Shown: positions 10,926-20,867 of the stretch, in pieces
How positions within the stretch are numbered: the stretch's first letter is position 1
Layout of the letters: each line of letters begins with the position of its first letter
Origin: Spongilla lacustris
Lineage: Eukaryota; Porifera; Demospongiae; Spongillida; Spongillidae
Assembly (NCBI GenBank): GCA_949361645.1
Contig: OX442418.1
Coordinates: 9,954,632 to 10,018,631 of the forward strand
DNA length: 64,000 nt
Reading direction: 5' to 3'
Translations under genes and position numbers: made by a program
The notes under the pieces: generated by a model
The model's input: only the letters and a program-made list of their open reading frames with translations
The model's database searches: none
What the model was told of the DNA's origin: nothing

Positions 10926-12175
10926 AAAGAGCCCAGCAGGTGTGGGTTTTTTTTTAAAGAGCTTGATGGGTTAATCAACATTGCTGCAAAAGGAGCCCTG
11001 TGGGTGTGGTCTTTTAAGAGTGTGAAGGGTTAATCAAAAAGTGCCCTGTGGGTGTGGTCTTTGCACGAGTGTGAAGGGTTAATCAATTTAGCCGCCCTGT
11101 GGGTCTGGTCTTTGTAAAAGTGTGAAGGGTTAATCAGCAAAGTGCCCTTTGGGTGTGGTCTTTGTAAGAGTGTGAAGGGTTAATCAACTTAACCGCGTCC
11201 TGTGGTGTGGTCTATGTAAGAGAGTGAAGGGTTAATGAACTTTTCTGCAAAAAGTGTCCTCTTTGAAGGGTTAATCAACTTAGCCGCAAAAAGTGCCCTG
11301 TGGGTGTGGTCTTTGTAAGAGTGTGAAGGGTTAAACAATTAGCCGCAAAAGTGTCTTGTAGGTGTGGTCTTTGTAAGGTGTGAAGGGTTAATCACCTTAG
11401 CCGCAAAAAGTGCCCTGTGGGTGTGGTCTTTGTAAGAGTGTGAAGGGTTAAACAATTAGCCGCAAAAGTGTCTTGTAGGTGTGGTCTTTGTAAGGTGTGA
11501 AGGGTTAATCACCTTAGCCGCAAAAAGTGCCCTGTGGGTGTGGTCTTTGTAAGAGTGTGAAGGGTTAATCGGCTTAGCAGCAAATACTGCCCTCTTTGAA
11601 GGGTTAAACAATTAGCCGCAAAAATAGTCCTGTGGGTGTGGTCTATGTAAGAGTGTGAAGGGTTAATGAACATTTCTGCAAAAAGTGCCCTCTTTTAAGG
11701 GTTAATCAACTTTGCTGCGTGATCTTTGTGTGAAGGGTTAATCGACTTAGCGGCAAATAGTGCCTTCTTTGAAGGGTTAAACAATTAGCTGCAAAAATTG
11801 TCCTGTGGGTGTGGTCATTGTAAGAGTGTGAAGAGTTAATCGGCTTAGCCGCTAAAAGTGCCCTGTGGGTGTGGTCTTTGTAAGAGTGTGAAGGGTTAAT
11901 CGGCTTAGCTGCAAATAGTGCCCTCTTTGAAGGGTTAAACAATTAGCCGCAAAAAATGTCCTGTGGGTGTGGTCTATGTAAGAGTGTGAAGGGTTAATGA
12001 ACTTTTCTGCAAAAGTGCCCTTTGAAGTGCCCTGTGGGTGTGGTCATTGCAAGAGTGTGAAGGGTTAATCAACTTAGCCGCAAAGTGCCCTGTGGGTGTG
12101 GTCTTTGTAAGAGTGTGAAGGGTTAAGGAACTTAGCTGAGAAAAAGAGCTTGGTGTACTGTTTAGTAGTGTCAGG
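10926..12175 (+). repeat. 60-bp minisatellite
   Basis: About 20 units of the form GTGCCCTGTGGGTGTGGTCT, TTGTAAGAGTGTGAAGGGTT, AATCAACTTAGCCGCAAAAA. Shortened units that jump from GTGCCCT straight to CTTTGAAGGGTTAA are interspersed. A higher-order pattern is visible: the segment around 11330-11440 repeats almost exactly at about 11440-11560. Longer reading frames here are repeat by-products. Confidence 0.95.
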
Positions 12176-12494
12176 GGTTAAGGAACATAGAGCTCTGAGG
12201 CCTGTAGCAACTTAGGTCATGTAAAGGAAACCATATATGGCAATGACATGTCAGGTCAACATGTTCAGAAGCCTTACGAATTATCTCCCTATAACTCCAC
12301 ACATGTATTTGCAGGTTTGCTTTTTAAAAATGACTTGGTCATGTCTAATGTTTCAGTTTGAACTCACTCTGCGAGTGTGGTCTTAGGTTGAAAGTGTACT
12401 GGGTTATTGGAAATATGTTCTAAGGTACATGTACAAGGAGATCTTCCACTGAGAGTTCACAGGTGGTCATTTTGTACTTAATCCCTTTTATCCA

Positions 12495-12637
12495 TCACAC
12501 TTATGCACACACATGCACACACACATACACACACACATGCACACACACATGCACACACACATGCACACACACATGCACACACACATGCACACACACACAC
12601 ACACACATGCACACACACACATCACACACACACACAC
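12495..12637 (+). repeat. (CACACACATG)n microsatellite
   Basis: Alternating CA/TG tract with an ACACACACATGC decamer-like period. A shorter piece of the same type lies at 13083-13105. Confidence 0.95.
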
Positions 12638-12656
12638 TTTGAGCTGGTATCTTAAC

Positions 12657-12686
12657 ACTTGGCACACAATGTATTATTTCCCACAG
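12657..12686 (+). repeat. Direct repeat flanking CA-rich tracts (copy 1)
   Basis: CTTGGCACACAATGTATTAT followed by TTCCCA occurs here and again at 13107-13132, each time just after a CACACATG tract. The whole microsatellite-plus-flank unit was therefore probably duplicated about 450 bp apart. The intervening sequence shows no gene I can support. Confidence 0.8.
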
Positions 12687-13106
12687 TGTTAACTTTACAG
12701 TTTACAGCTATAATCCTGGGGTTGTGGCCAATGACTTAGAGAGATGGCATGTAGTAAGTAGGCTTCAAGAGATCCAGAATTAATGGACATTGTGTTAATA
12801 CCATATTCATATGTGCAGCTATGTACATATGTGGTTGTGTATTAGTTTTGCAGCTGCCCTTGTACATCTTTTATCTGATTCAAAATATGGTACATCTCAA
12901 CTGGGAGGTATAAATGGTGTATCATCTTGCTTTGCTAGGAGATGTAAAAGCTTACAGTAAGCTAATGTACTGACTGGCCCTGTGTGATAATACAATGATG
13001 TGGCATACTTATTATGATGTGTTGACACCCATGCCACTTTTCTCCCTACCACCCTTTTTGCACCATACACACCACCCTTCACACCACACACACATGCACA
13101 CACACC

Positions 13107-13132
13107 CTTGGCACACAATGTATTATTTCCCA
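13107..13132 (+). repeat. Direct repeat flanking CA-rich tracts (copy 2)
   Basis: Second copy of the 26-base string at 12658-12683, again preceded by a CACACATGCACACACAC tract. Confidence 0.8.
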
Positions 13133-13354
13133 GTGACTGTACATGTATAATGTAGTTTCCTATTGTACCTGTGTGTTTTAGCTGTACCTTTATCAGATGT
13201 AAGATGCAGAGTTCTACATATAGGTTAAATAAATAGGCCTGCTGGCACATTAGGTGTGCTAAACATGTCAGCAGATAGAGTACCATGCCAACAACTGGAT
13301 ACGTGTGTGTCCTCCATAATTACGTCTCTTCTTCCATCTAATGTGGTCATGCAG

Positions 13355-13620
13355 AACCTTGACTATTATGATATGCCTGCAAAGTGTGGTGGAAGCTGGG
13401 ATAATGGAGTGGCACTTATGCCACTGAAAACCTATCCATTATTGAGAATGTACATGTTGTATTATCCTCTCTCTCCTCCCCTCCCATTCAACAGATTACA
13501 ACATTTGAGAAATCCTATGCAGCTGTCATTAGAAGCAATATTCATGAGTGTTTGCATTGTGAAACTATCCTGATAATAGTAGTTGGATTCTTATGCCTTC
13601 CTGTGATGTACTTGTACTGA
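13355..13620 (+). CDS. Possible last two exons of an unrecognised gene
   Basis: Two pieces have good acceptor signals. From 13355, after a pyrimidine-rich stretch ending TCATGCAG, the frame NLDYYDMPAKCGGSWDNG is open for about 85 bases. From 13495, after a long CT tract ending TTCAACAG, the frame ITTFEKSYAAVIRSNIHE runs to TGA at 13618-13620 and ends in a hydrophobic stretch (TILIIVVGFLCLPVMYLY), as in a tail-anchored protein. The donor linking the two is weak (GTACAT) and would join them in a different frame, so they may not belong together. No family recognised. Confidence 0.3.
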
Positions 13621-13980
13621 ATCGATATTAACACACTTATTTATACAGTTAGTACATTGTATTTGAAAAAATGAAGCACACTAAGATGTTATATGCACAT
13701 CTTTAGCTACAACAACTTTATGGGGAGGGGCATATGCCAACTATTGATAACAACCACATCACTTTAAAAATTCCTATGCGAGGTGAATGGTAACTTTAAG
13801 GGGCCCAGGAGAGGCATATCCTGTACCACTTTAAAATGTATTTTATATAAAACCATTGACAGTTAAAGTCTCAATCTGGGACACAGGTTGGACAGTATCT
13901 GTCGTTTGAGCACAATGGCAATGTAGCTATGCAGCATCTCTCCCTACCCCTCTACTTACTCCATACCATCACACCCCATC

Positions 13981-14220
13981 ATAGGTGAGGGGGTGGGTAG
14001 CTAGGGAGTGGTGTGATGGTAGGTATGTGAGGTGGAGAGGGTGAAAATGGAACGTAGGTGTGGTATATGATGGTATTGATGTAAGGGAAAGATGACATCC
14101 TAGTAGGGGTGTGATAATAAGGAGGGTTAAGTTGTGTGAAAGGTGTGCCTCGGGGTGTGGGTGAGATGATGTGGAGGTGTGATGGTAGGTTATGATGTGG
14201 TATATAGTAGGGGGAGGAGT
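13981..14220. repeat. Purine-rich low-complexity stretch (GGTGTGATGG-like)
   Basis: The plus strand is strongly G/A/T-biased, with recurring GGTGTGATGGTAGGT and GGTGTGGTATATGATGG phrases. The minus-strand frame of 104 codons is a Pro/His/Ser-rich by-product. Confidence 0.6.
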
Positions 14221-14328
14221 AAATGCCAAATGACTTTTACTATCATCTAACTCCAGTGGAGTGCTTCCCCTACTTGGGGACATGGCTTAGATGGCTACAA
14301 CAGTGCCTATATGTATGGGTCATGGGGA

Positions 14329-14349
14329 GGGGGGGGGGGGGGGGGGGGG
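14329..14349. repeat. G21 homopolymer
   Basis: Uninterrupted G run. Confidence 0.9.
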
Positions 14350-14523
14350 TAATACTTATTAAAGCAGGTATCCTATGCATGCATGGATGTCCTTGTGCAA
14401 CATGCGGAGTTGTTTGATGCACCAGCATGACAATCAGTTACCGCAGCATGTATTGCATGATATCTTTATATATACAATGCAGGTCAAGGGTAGCCCCAAG
14501 GCACAGAAATGCGGTTGATTGGT

Positions 14524-14602
14524 CTATATATATATATATATATATAATATTATAATATATATATATAGTTATTTATATAATATTATAATATATATTAATA
14601 TA
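14524..14602. repeat. (TA)n / AT-only palindromic tract
   Basis: Pure TA repeats followed by TATAATATTATAATATA palindromes. The 14603-15010 flank is AT-rich with no gene visible. Confidence 0.9.
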
Positions 14603-15010
14603 GTACTGATATGGCACCACCAAATTTAAAGGTATGAACCTAACCTTTTAAAAAAATCTACTTACGTTTCTTAAAAATAACAAAGAACTGAATGCAATTG
14701 TTATATCATATTACATTATATACTACTGAAAGTGTTTCTCTTGTCATCTTTTCCTGATCCGTATATGTGGCACTTGGGAAGGGAAATCGAAGCTATTAAT
14801 AGTTGGCATTGCCTCCCTACTCACCCCGACGTACCATTGCCTCCTCTCTTAAGCTTCATTCTTCTTTTTTTTTTGTTGCAATGATATTGATTCGATTAGA
14901 AATACATACATTATAATACATACATGTACATACACCACAATAGAGGAACATTGGAAGGTTTTTGTTAATCATGCTACACCAAAGGTATCAGAGATTCACT
15001 GACTGTCAGT

Positions 15011-15271
15011 TCAATAGAGGCTGGGAGGTGTATAGCATGTCCTTGATTTGATCGCGCTCCTCTGATACATTGTATGGATGATCGTAAAAGATAGACGGCA
15101 ACGAAGCCACCCCATTGTCTGACTGTATGATGTGCCCCATTTGTCAGCTAGCAGTGATGCCAAACGTTTGTAGGTGGTAGTGGCAATGCTACCCATGCCT
15201 CCTATTGAAGAGAGGACGATTGGAGTGAATGAAGCTCGCTCAATCTCCCGAATTCGAAGTTCTGAAGACAC
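15011..15271 (-). pseudogene. Retroelement polyprotein C-terminal fragment
   Basis: The minus strand encodes IREIERASFTPIVLSSIGG, then TTTYKRLASLLADKWGTSYS and QTMGWLRCRLSF, followed by RSAIKSRT. This series of phrases (SFTPLVFS-GGM, YKRLASLLA-K, YSQTMGWLRCRLSF, RSAI-C-RGSR) is one I recall as the end of a very common reverse-transcriptase polyprotein in sponge and cnidarian genomes. About ten extra bases between LSF and RSAI suggest a small insertion. The rest of the element (RT, nuclease) is absent on either side, so this is a truncated, dead copy. The exact family is not determined. Confidence 0.7.
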
Positions 15272-16514
15272 TCACTAGTACTCAATTACGGTAAGAGTAT
15301 TAATACAATGAATCAGTTACAAGCGTATTTACCTAGTACCTGCAATCCATCGATCGATAATACACATTGTACATATGTTACTGAAATGCAACAATATAAT
15401 TACTCGATCGTAGTTAACGTTTCCATGCGTCTAATGGCAAATGTTATTATTACGCTCCATAGTACTTTGAGCTTTGGGTATATGCTCGCTGCTCATCGGT
15501 GTTATGATGCCCCGCCTCCTTATAAGTGAAATCACAACACCGTACCAAGGCATGCAGGACAATCCAAATACTGCTCAGCTGTGCATGCATGTGTATTCTG
15601 TGCAATCTCGTTTCAATTGTCGTGTGTGGATTTTACTTTAGTACATACATGTATGGTACCCTCAGTCGCTGATGGGATCTCTAGATCCGTTTTATTGCTG
15701 TACGCGTCTGCCTTATCGTAGCAAACATATTAAAACGCCGACTACATGTAGTAATGAGCCTGTCATTGTAACATGGGTGAGGCCAATGTCGGGATTTCAC
15801 ACCGCAATTGCCAAATTGGATTGTGGTTCTTTCGTTAGTCTAGACACGGAAGAGGCGGATCGGAGATCGCCGGGGGAATTTGACTGGTTATTAATCCCCA
15901 ACACTGGCCCTCGCGGCCATAGAAATTCTTATTGTGGACAGTAGGCCTCCACCTCCGTAATGATATTGTAAAGCCTTAGCTACGAGCATTGACAACCACT
16001 GACGTGACTTGACCTGTGAAGCTGACAAGTTCAGTCGCCATTTTACAAGCCATGTAATGCAAAGGTACTATTGTTCTATTTATGGCCCAAATCACATGGC
16101 TTAAGGTTGCGTCTCCGTTGTGAACTGTAGGGTCGAAAGCGGCTACTAGTACCTTGGAAAGGACCGTTTAACTTCACAAGACGAGACAATTTTTGTCGGC
16201 AAACTGAAAGCAGGAAACTAACGAAGACAGAAGGTACTTACGTACTGTCGAGTAAATGTTTGCCATATTGATTGGGCAGTATGCTAGACGCACTAGAAGT
16301 GGTGTGCGAAAGTATTGTAATCGTAGTGGTACAATTACTAGGCTTAGTACAATTTTGTAAGCTTGGCCGGGGTAGGAATAGCTACACGTACCACATCACT
16401 GAGGTATGGTTAGGGGGTGGAGAGGAAAGGCCAAAGGGCTGGTATAGGGTATAGGGATTGTATTACATTTGTCAGGACTGGTGTCAGCCAACCTACTCAG
16501 AACAAGCCCCTCAC
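15272..16514. other. Stretch without a recognised gene
   Basis: AT-rich on the left and CpG-richer from about 15650 to 16260. The longest frame is 15672-15944 on the plus strand (91 codons including PMSGFHTAIAKLDCGSFVSL), which resembles nothing I know. GTCGCCATTTTACAAGCCAT at 16032-16051 has the look of a promoter-proximal GCCATTTT box, and a GAAG/GTACTTAC donor-like site lies near 16233. These could mark a gene start, but I cannot connect them to an exon. Confidence 0.3.
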
Positions 16515-16599
16515 CCTTTGTTGGTGAAGAGCTGCACTCTGCATGTGTGTGGTAATCTTCAGCTTTTACATCCTGTTTGCAGGCTATGCAGTGGACCAT
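16515..16599 (-). CDS. Possible first coding exon with a Cys/His motif
   Basis: The minus strand begins at ATG (16599), soon after an in-frame TGA, and reads VHCIACKQDVKAEDYHTHAE then CSSSPTK up to a GTGAGG donor at 16514. It contains C-x2-C-x10-H-x-H-x2-C, which could bind zinc. No downstream exon could be tied to it. It lies just to the right of the CpG-richer stretch, and the CACGTG minisatellite is immediately upstream of it on its own strand. Small size and lack of a partner keep this tentative. Confidence 0.3.
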
Positions 16600-16669
16600 A
16601 ACATCCTTCAGCAGTCAGCTGAGGTGCTGACTTAAGTTCTGCTGGCTTCAACTGTGTGCAGCAGCATGA

Positions 16670-17207
16670 ACACTTCACCTCTACACACGTAGACACTTCA
16701 CCTCTACAGATGTGGACACACGTCACTTCTACACACGTGGACACTTCACCTCTACACACATGGACACTTCACCTCTACACACGTGGACACTTCACTTCTA
16801 CACACGTGGACACTTCACCTCTACACATGTGGACATACTTCACCTCTACACACGTGGACACACTTCACCTCTACACACGTGGACACTTCACCTCTACACA
16901 CATGGACACACTTCACTTCTACACACGTGGACACTTCACCTCTACACACGTGGACACACTTCCCTTCTACATACGTGGACACACTTCACCTCTACACACG
17001 TGGACACTTCCCTTGTACATACGTGGACACACTTCACCTCTACACACGTGGACAGTCACACTTCACCTCTACACACGTGGACACACTTCACCTCTACACA
17101 CGTGGACACACTTCACCTCTACACACGTGGACACACTTCACCTCTACACATGTGGCCACACTTCACTTCTACACACGTGGACGCACTTCACCTCTACACA
17201 CGTCCAC
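16670..17207. repeat. 23/25-bp minisatellite carrying CACGTG in most units
   Basis: About 22 units of CTTCACCTCTACACACGTGG with ACA or ACACA as spacer, giving periods of 23 and 25 bp. Around 13 units hold a perfect CACGTG palindrome; others have CACGTA, CATGTG or TACGTG. All three plus-strand frames stay open (the longest, 16656-17372, continues 55 codons past the array), which is a consequence of the repeat rather than evidence for a gene. On the minus strand each unit has TAGAG/GTGAAG, a weak splice-donor look-alike. Confidence 0.95.
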
Positions 17208-17365
17208 ATGAACTCCGTGAACCATTTCACTGTGCAAGTGGTACATAGAGGTGCCCTGCATGGGAGCTCTAGAGGAGATTGGGCACTGCAGCTGGTCCAA
17301 GAGATGTTGGGTTATCAATTGGAACATCTGCTGGTGTGTACCTGTGGTTTTGCAATTCCTATAAT
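17208..17365 (-). other. Possible exon upstream of the CACGTG minisatellite
   Basis: On the minus strand, after CAAAACCACAG, two frames look protein-like: HQQMFQLITQHLLDQLQCPI and, one base shifted, YTPADVPIDNPTSLGPAAVP, which ends at TAG. Only one can be real, and neither is recognised. It would lie upstream of the Cys/His exon at 16515-16599 on the same strand, with the minisatellite in the intron between them. Confidence 0.2.
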
Positions 17366-18139
17366 CAGGTGATAATTGTAGCATTACAGCTACATGTGAG
17401 CAATTGTACATGTGGAGCCGCCTCTTGAATGTGGATCTGATTTTTAATTTCCTTTCCTCTTTAGAAGGCAGATCTATAGATATGCATGCATGTACATTTC
17501 TACAATACCTTGCATCCCTTATCTGCATGTGCTGTCTACTGAAAGATAATAGTGGGCCTCTTGCATACAAGAAGGTGATCTTGAATTTGTTTGATGAAGG
17601 GTGGGGTGCATGGTACATTATTACGTATGCACATGTAGTACTGAATACAGAAAAGAGCTGTGCTGCAAATTCAGAGCATGGGTAAAATACCGTTTTCATT
17701 TACCCTGTTAGGCTTTTATACTGAAATACGTATAGTCCTCTTCTCTGTGGTGATGCATACTGACCTTAATATAGGAAACGTAATAAACCGATTGCGTATG
17801 TGGACTATTAGTAACTACATGCATAGAGTTAGCGAGGGAAGTATTTCTCGTATGTTGGACTTAAAATGAGCACAATATGGCTCGCTAAAGATATATACAA
17901 TATACTATAGCTATCTCTGCTTGCACGTATATTTCCTTGCGATTTACGTCTATTGTTAAACCAAATGCCTATACCGGTAACGTAGTCGCAAACAGCCATG
18001 CCCTGAGGCATATAAAGGTCAAATCCCGTCATTGGCCCCACGGGTAGGGATCGGAGGGTCTGCGCAGCCGCATGCGGTGTGGGTCTGGGTCTGGGTATGT
18101 AGCCACACCCTCGCGTAAGGATTGGAATTAAAAAGTATC
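17366..18139. other. Stretch without a recognised gene
   Basis: Mixed-composition sequence with short open frames on both strands. A minus-strand frame from 18041 (MGPMTGFDLYMPQGMAVCDY) starts near a CpG-richer patch and could be a coding start, but no splice partner or family is visible. A GGGTCTGGGTCTGGGT triplication lies at about 18080-18095. Confidence 0.3.
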
Positions 18140-18345
18140 ATAAACATGTACTCGCGAGGCAACTATAACTTCCTGCGAGTAGTAAATGCCCGCGAGTGTG
18201 CGAGTGCGAGTGACCCATTTACTGTTGCGAGTACTTTCGAGGGCACGCGAGTGTTCTCTCGCGAGGAGTGCATTTTGGCATGCGAGCGTCTCGCGTGTGT
18301 CGCGCGAGCGTCTCGCGAGGTTTGTTACCTTTCTCGTGAGCGGTA
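18140..18345. repeat. CTCGCGAG-rich palindrome cluster, right (inverted copy)
   Basis: Inverted relative to 9578-9785: ACTCGCGAGGCAA, CTCTCGCGAGG, CGAGCGTCTCGCGTGTGTCG and TTTCTCGTGAGCGGTACTGT are shared. It adds GCGAGTGTGCGAGTGCGAGT. This cluster and its left partner bracket the 8.4-kb E1 centre. Confidence 0.8.
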
Positions 18346-19180
18346 CTGTACAACACAAAATGTGTGAAGAGACAAACGTAGGCACGTATGTACACTCTAC
18401 AAATGGAGGCTGCTTCAGTGGTGGTATTCCATTTGTCCAATGAGAGCTGGTAGCTCCACTTGTAGTTGATGGTTCCCCTACCATTAAGTCCTCTTGTAGT
18501 GTGAGGGTTAATGGTTTCACAGGTACATGTAGTGGCTTCATTTGCATTTGCAGTGAGGAGCTGGTGTTAGTACTGTGTGGGGCTAGGATAGGGGGCCATT
18601 GTGGCTGGCCACAGTGTTTGGGGCCGGCTCCAGTTCAATGTTCCACTCCACATGCTGGGGTCTACTTTTGTGATGACCCCATTCAATCCTGGTAATGTGG
18701 CAGCTGGCAGATCCCCTGTTGGCAGTCTGATTACACCATATATATGTACGAGGGGTGTTTAGGGGTGGGTGGGTGGGTGGGTGGGAGGGCTGGTTGTGTG
18801 GAGACTGAGAGTGCTATTTAGTAGGGGATGGCCTGGGCCTCGGATACAACTTGCAGTAAAGGATACAAATTGCAGTAAAGGAGGATAGGTAGTGGGAAAT
18901 AGGGCCATGGGGGCGAATGGGGGGGGGGGGGGGGGGGGGGTTGCCGATTCCTATCGCAGTGTGAGAACTGCATTATTGTGGGGGCCCCCAATGACCCTGT
19001 AGGATTTTTTTAGCACCTGGTTCCTCCCTTGCTGGCAGTTTGATAACTCCTTCTGCAATTGCTCCATGCACTGGTGCTAGCTGGACATGTAGTGTGGGGC
19101 TATTAAGTTAACTTACATTAATGCATGGTTCTATCCGCTTGTAGTGAGGGAGCTGACCTGCTTAGACCCAGGGCCATTAC
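18346..19180 (-). repeat. Block A, copy 2 (inverted)
   Basis: Reverse complement of 6621-7380: GGAGCTGACCTGC, CCTGTAGGATTTTTTTAGCA, GGTGGGTGGGTGG, CACATGCTGGGGTCTACTTT. It contains a G22 run at 18919-18940. It joins the inverted minisatellite B exactly as copy 1 does. Confidence 0.85.
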
Positions 19181-20845
19181 GGACCAATGAATTGACCGCA
19201 CAACAGACACACATACAGAGTGTAACTGGGACCATGGATACGATCCTAAAATAGACACAAGTACAGGGTGTAAATGGGACCATGGATTTCATCACAAGTA
19301 CAGGGTGTAAAGCAGACCATGGATTTGACCCCACAACAGACAAAAGTACAGAGTGTAAATGGGACCATGCATTTGACCCCACAACAGACACAAGTACAGG
19401 GTGTAAATGGGACCATGGATTTCATCACAAGTACAGGGTGTAAAGCAGACCATGGATTTGACCCCACAACAAACAAATATACAGGGTGTAAATTGGACCA
19501 TGGATTTGATCACAAGTACAGGGTGTAAATCGGACCATGGATTTGATCACAAGTACAGGGTGTAAATGAGACCATGGATTTGATCACAAGTACAGTGTGT
19601 AAAGCAGACCATGGATTTGACCCCACAACACACAAAAGTACAGGGTGTAAATGGGACCATGGATTTGATCACAAGTACAGGGTGTAAATCAGACCATGGA
19701 TTTGATCAAAAGTACAGGGTGTAAATGAGACCATGGATTTGATCAAAAGTACAGGGTGTAAATCGGACCATGGATTTGATCACAAGTACAGGGTGTAAAT
19801 CGGACCATGGATTTGATCACAAGTACAGGGTGTAAATGAGACCATGGATTTGATCACAAGTACAGGGTGTAAATGGGACTTGGATTTGACCCCACAACAG
19901 ACAAAAGTACAGGGTGTAAATGGGACCATAGTTTTGACCCTAAAACAGATTTAAGTACAGGGTGTAAATGGAACCATGGATTTGACCCTATAGCATACAC
20001 AAGTACAGGGTGTAAATGGGACCATGGATTTGATCACAAGAATGGGGTATAAAGCTGACCATGGATTTGACCCCACAGCATACACAAGTACAGGGTGTAA
20101 ATGGGACCATGGATTTGATCACAAGTACAGGGTGTAAATGGGTCCATGAGTTTGACCCCATAACAGACACAAATACAGGGTGTAAATGGGACCATGGATT
20201 TGATCACAACTACATGTATAGGGAGTAAATCGGACCATGGATTGACTCCACAACAGACAAAAGTACAGGGTGTAAATGGGACCAATGAATTGACCCTAAA
20301 ACAGACTCAAGTACAGGGTGTAAATGGAACCATGGATTTGACTCCACAGCATACTCAAGTACAGGGTGTAAATGGAACCATGGATTTGACTCTACAGCAT
20401 ACTCAAGTACAGGGTGTAAATGAGTACAGGGTGTAAATGGGACAATGGATTTGACCCCACAACAGACACAAGTACAGGGTGTAAATGGGACCATGGATTT
20501 GATCACAAGTACAGGGTGTAAAGCAGACCATGGATTTGACCCCACAACAGACAAAAGTACTGGGTGTAAATGGGACCAATGAATTGACCCTAAACAGACT
20601 CATCTACAGGGTGTAAATGGGACCATAGATTTGACTCTAAAACAGACTCAAGTATAGGGTGTAAATGGGATCATGGATTTGACCCGACAACAGACACAAG
20701 TACAGGAACCATGGATTTGATCCCACAGCATACTCAAGTACAGGGTGTAAATAGGATCATGGAATTGACCCCACAATAGACACAAGTACAGGGTGTAAAT
20801 GGGACCATGGATTTCATCACAAGTACAGGGTGTAAAGCAGACCAT
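19180..20845 (-). repeat. Minisatellite B, array 2a (inverted)
   Basis: Same 48- and 37-bp units as array 1 in the opposite orientation (AAGTACAGGGTGTAAATGGG, ACCATGGATTTGATCACAA). The 37-bp form dominates 19400-19860. The array stops abruptly at GACCAT (20840-20845), where a LINE has inserted, and resumes at 25546 in register. Confidence 0.97.
20840..20845. repeat. LINE target-site duplication (left)
   Basis: GACCAT, matching 25546-25551 on the other side of the LINE. It is part of the minisatellite B unit (GACCATGGATTTGA). Confidence 0.85.
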
Positions 20846-20867
20846 AATAATAATAATAATAATAATT
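20846..20867 (-). repeat. LINE 3' tail, (ATT)n on the minus strand
   Basis: Seven AAT triplets on the plus strand mark the 3' end of the LINE. None of the three frames of this tail contains a stop codon, so the ORF2 frame reads through it into the minisatellite. Confidence 0.9.

Noticed and set aside
12897..13286. 129-codon minus-strand frame
   Set aside because: It covers a CA-rich microsatellite and pyrimidine tracts, and its composition (runs of CVCG, LYHT) is low-complexity.
13355..13573. A single continuous 105-codon coding exon across 13256-13573
   Set aside because: The frame crosses a strong pyrimidine tract ending in CAG, which looks like a splice acceptor, so the part between is more likely intronic.
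16656..17372. 238-codon frame through the CACGTG minisatellite
   Set aside because: All three forward frames are open because the units lack stop words. The non-repeat tail has no recognisable domain.
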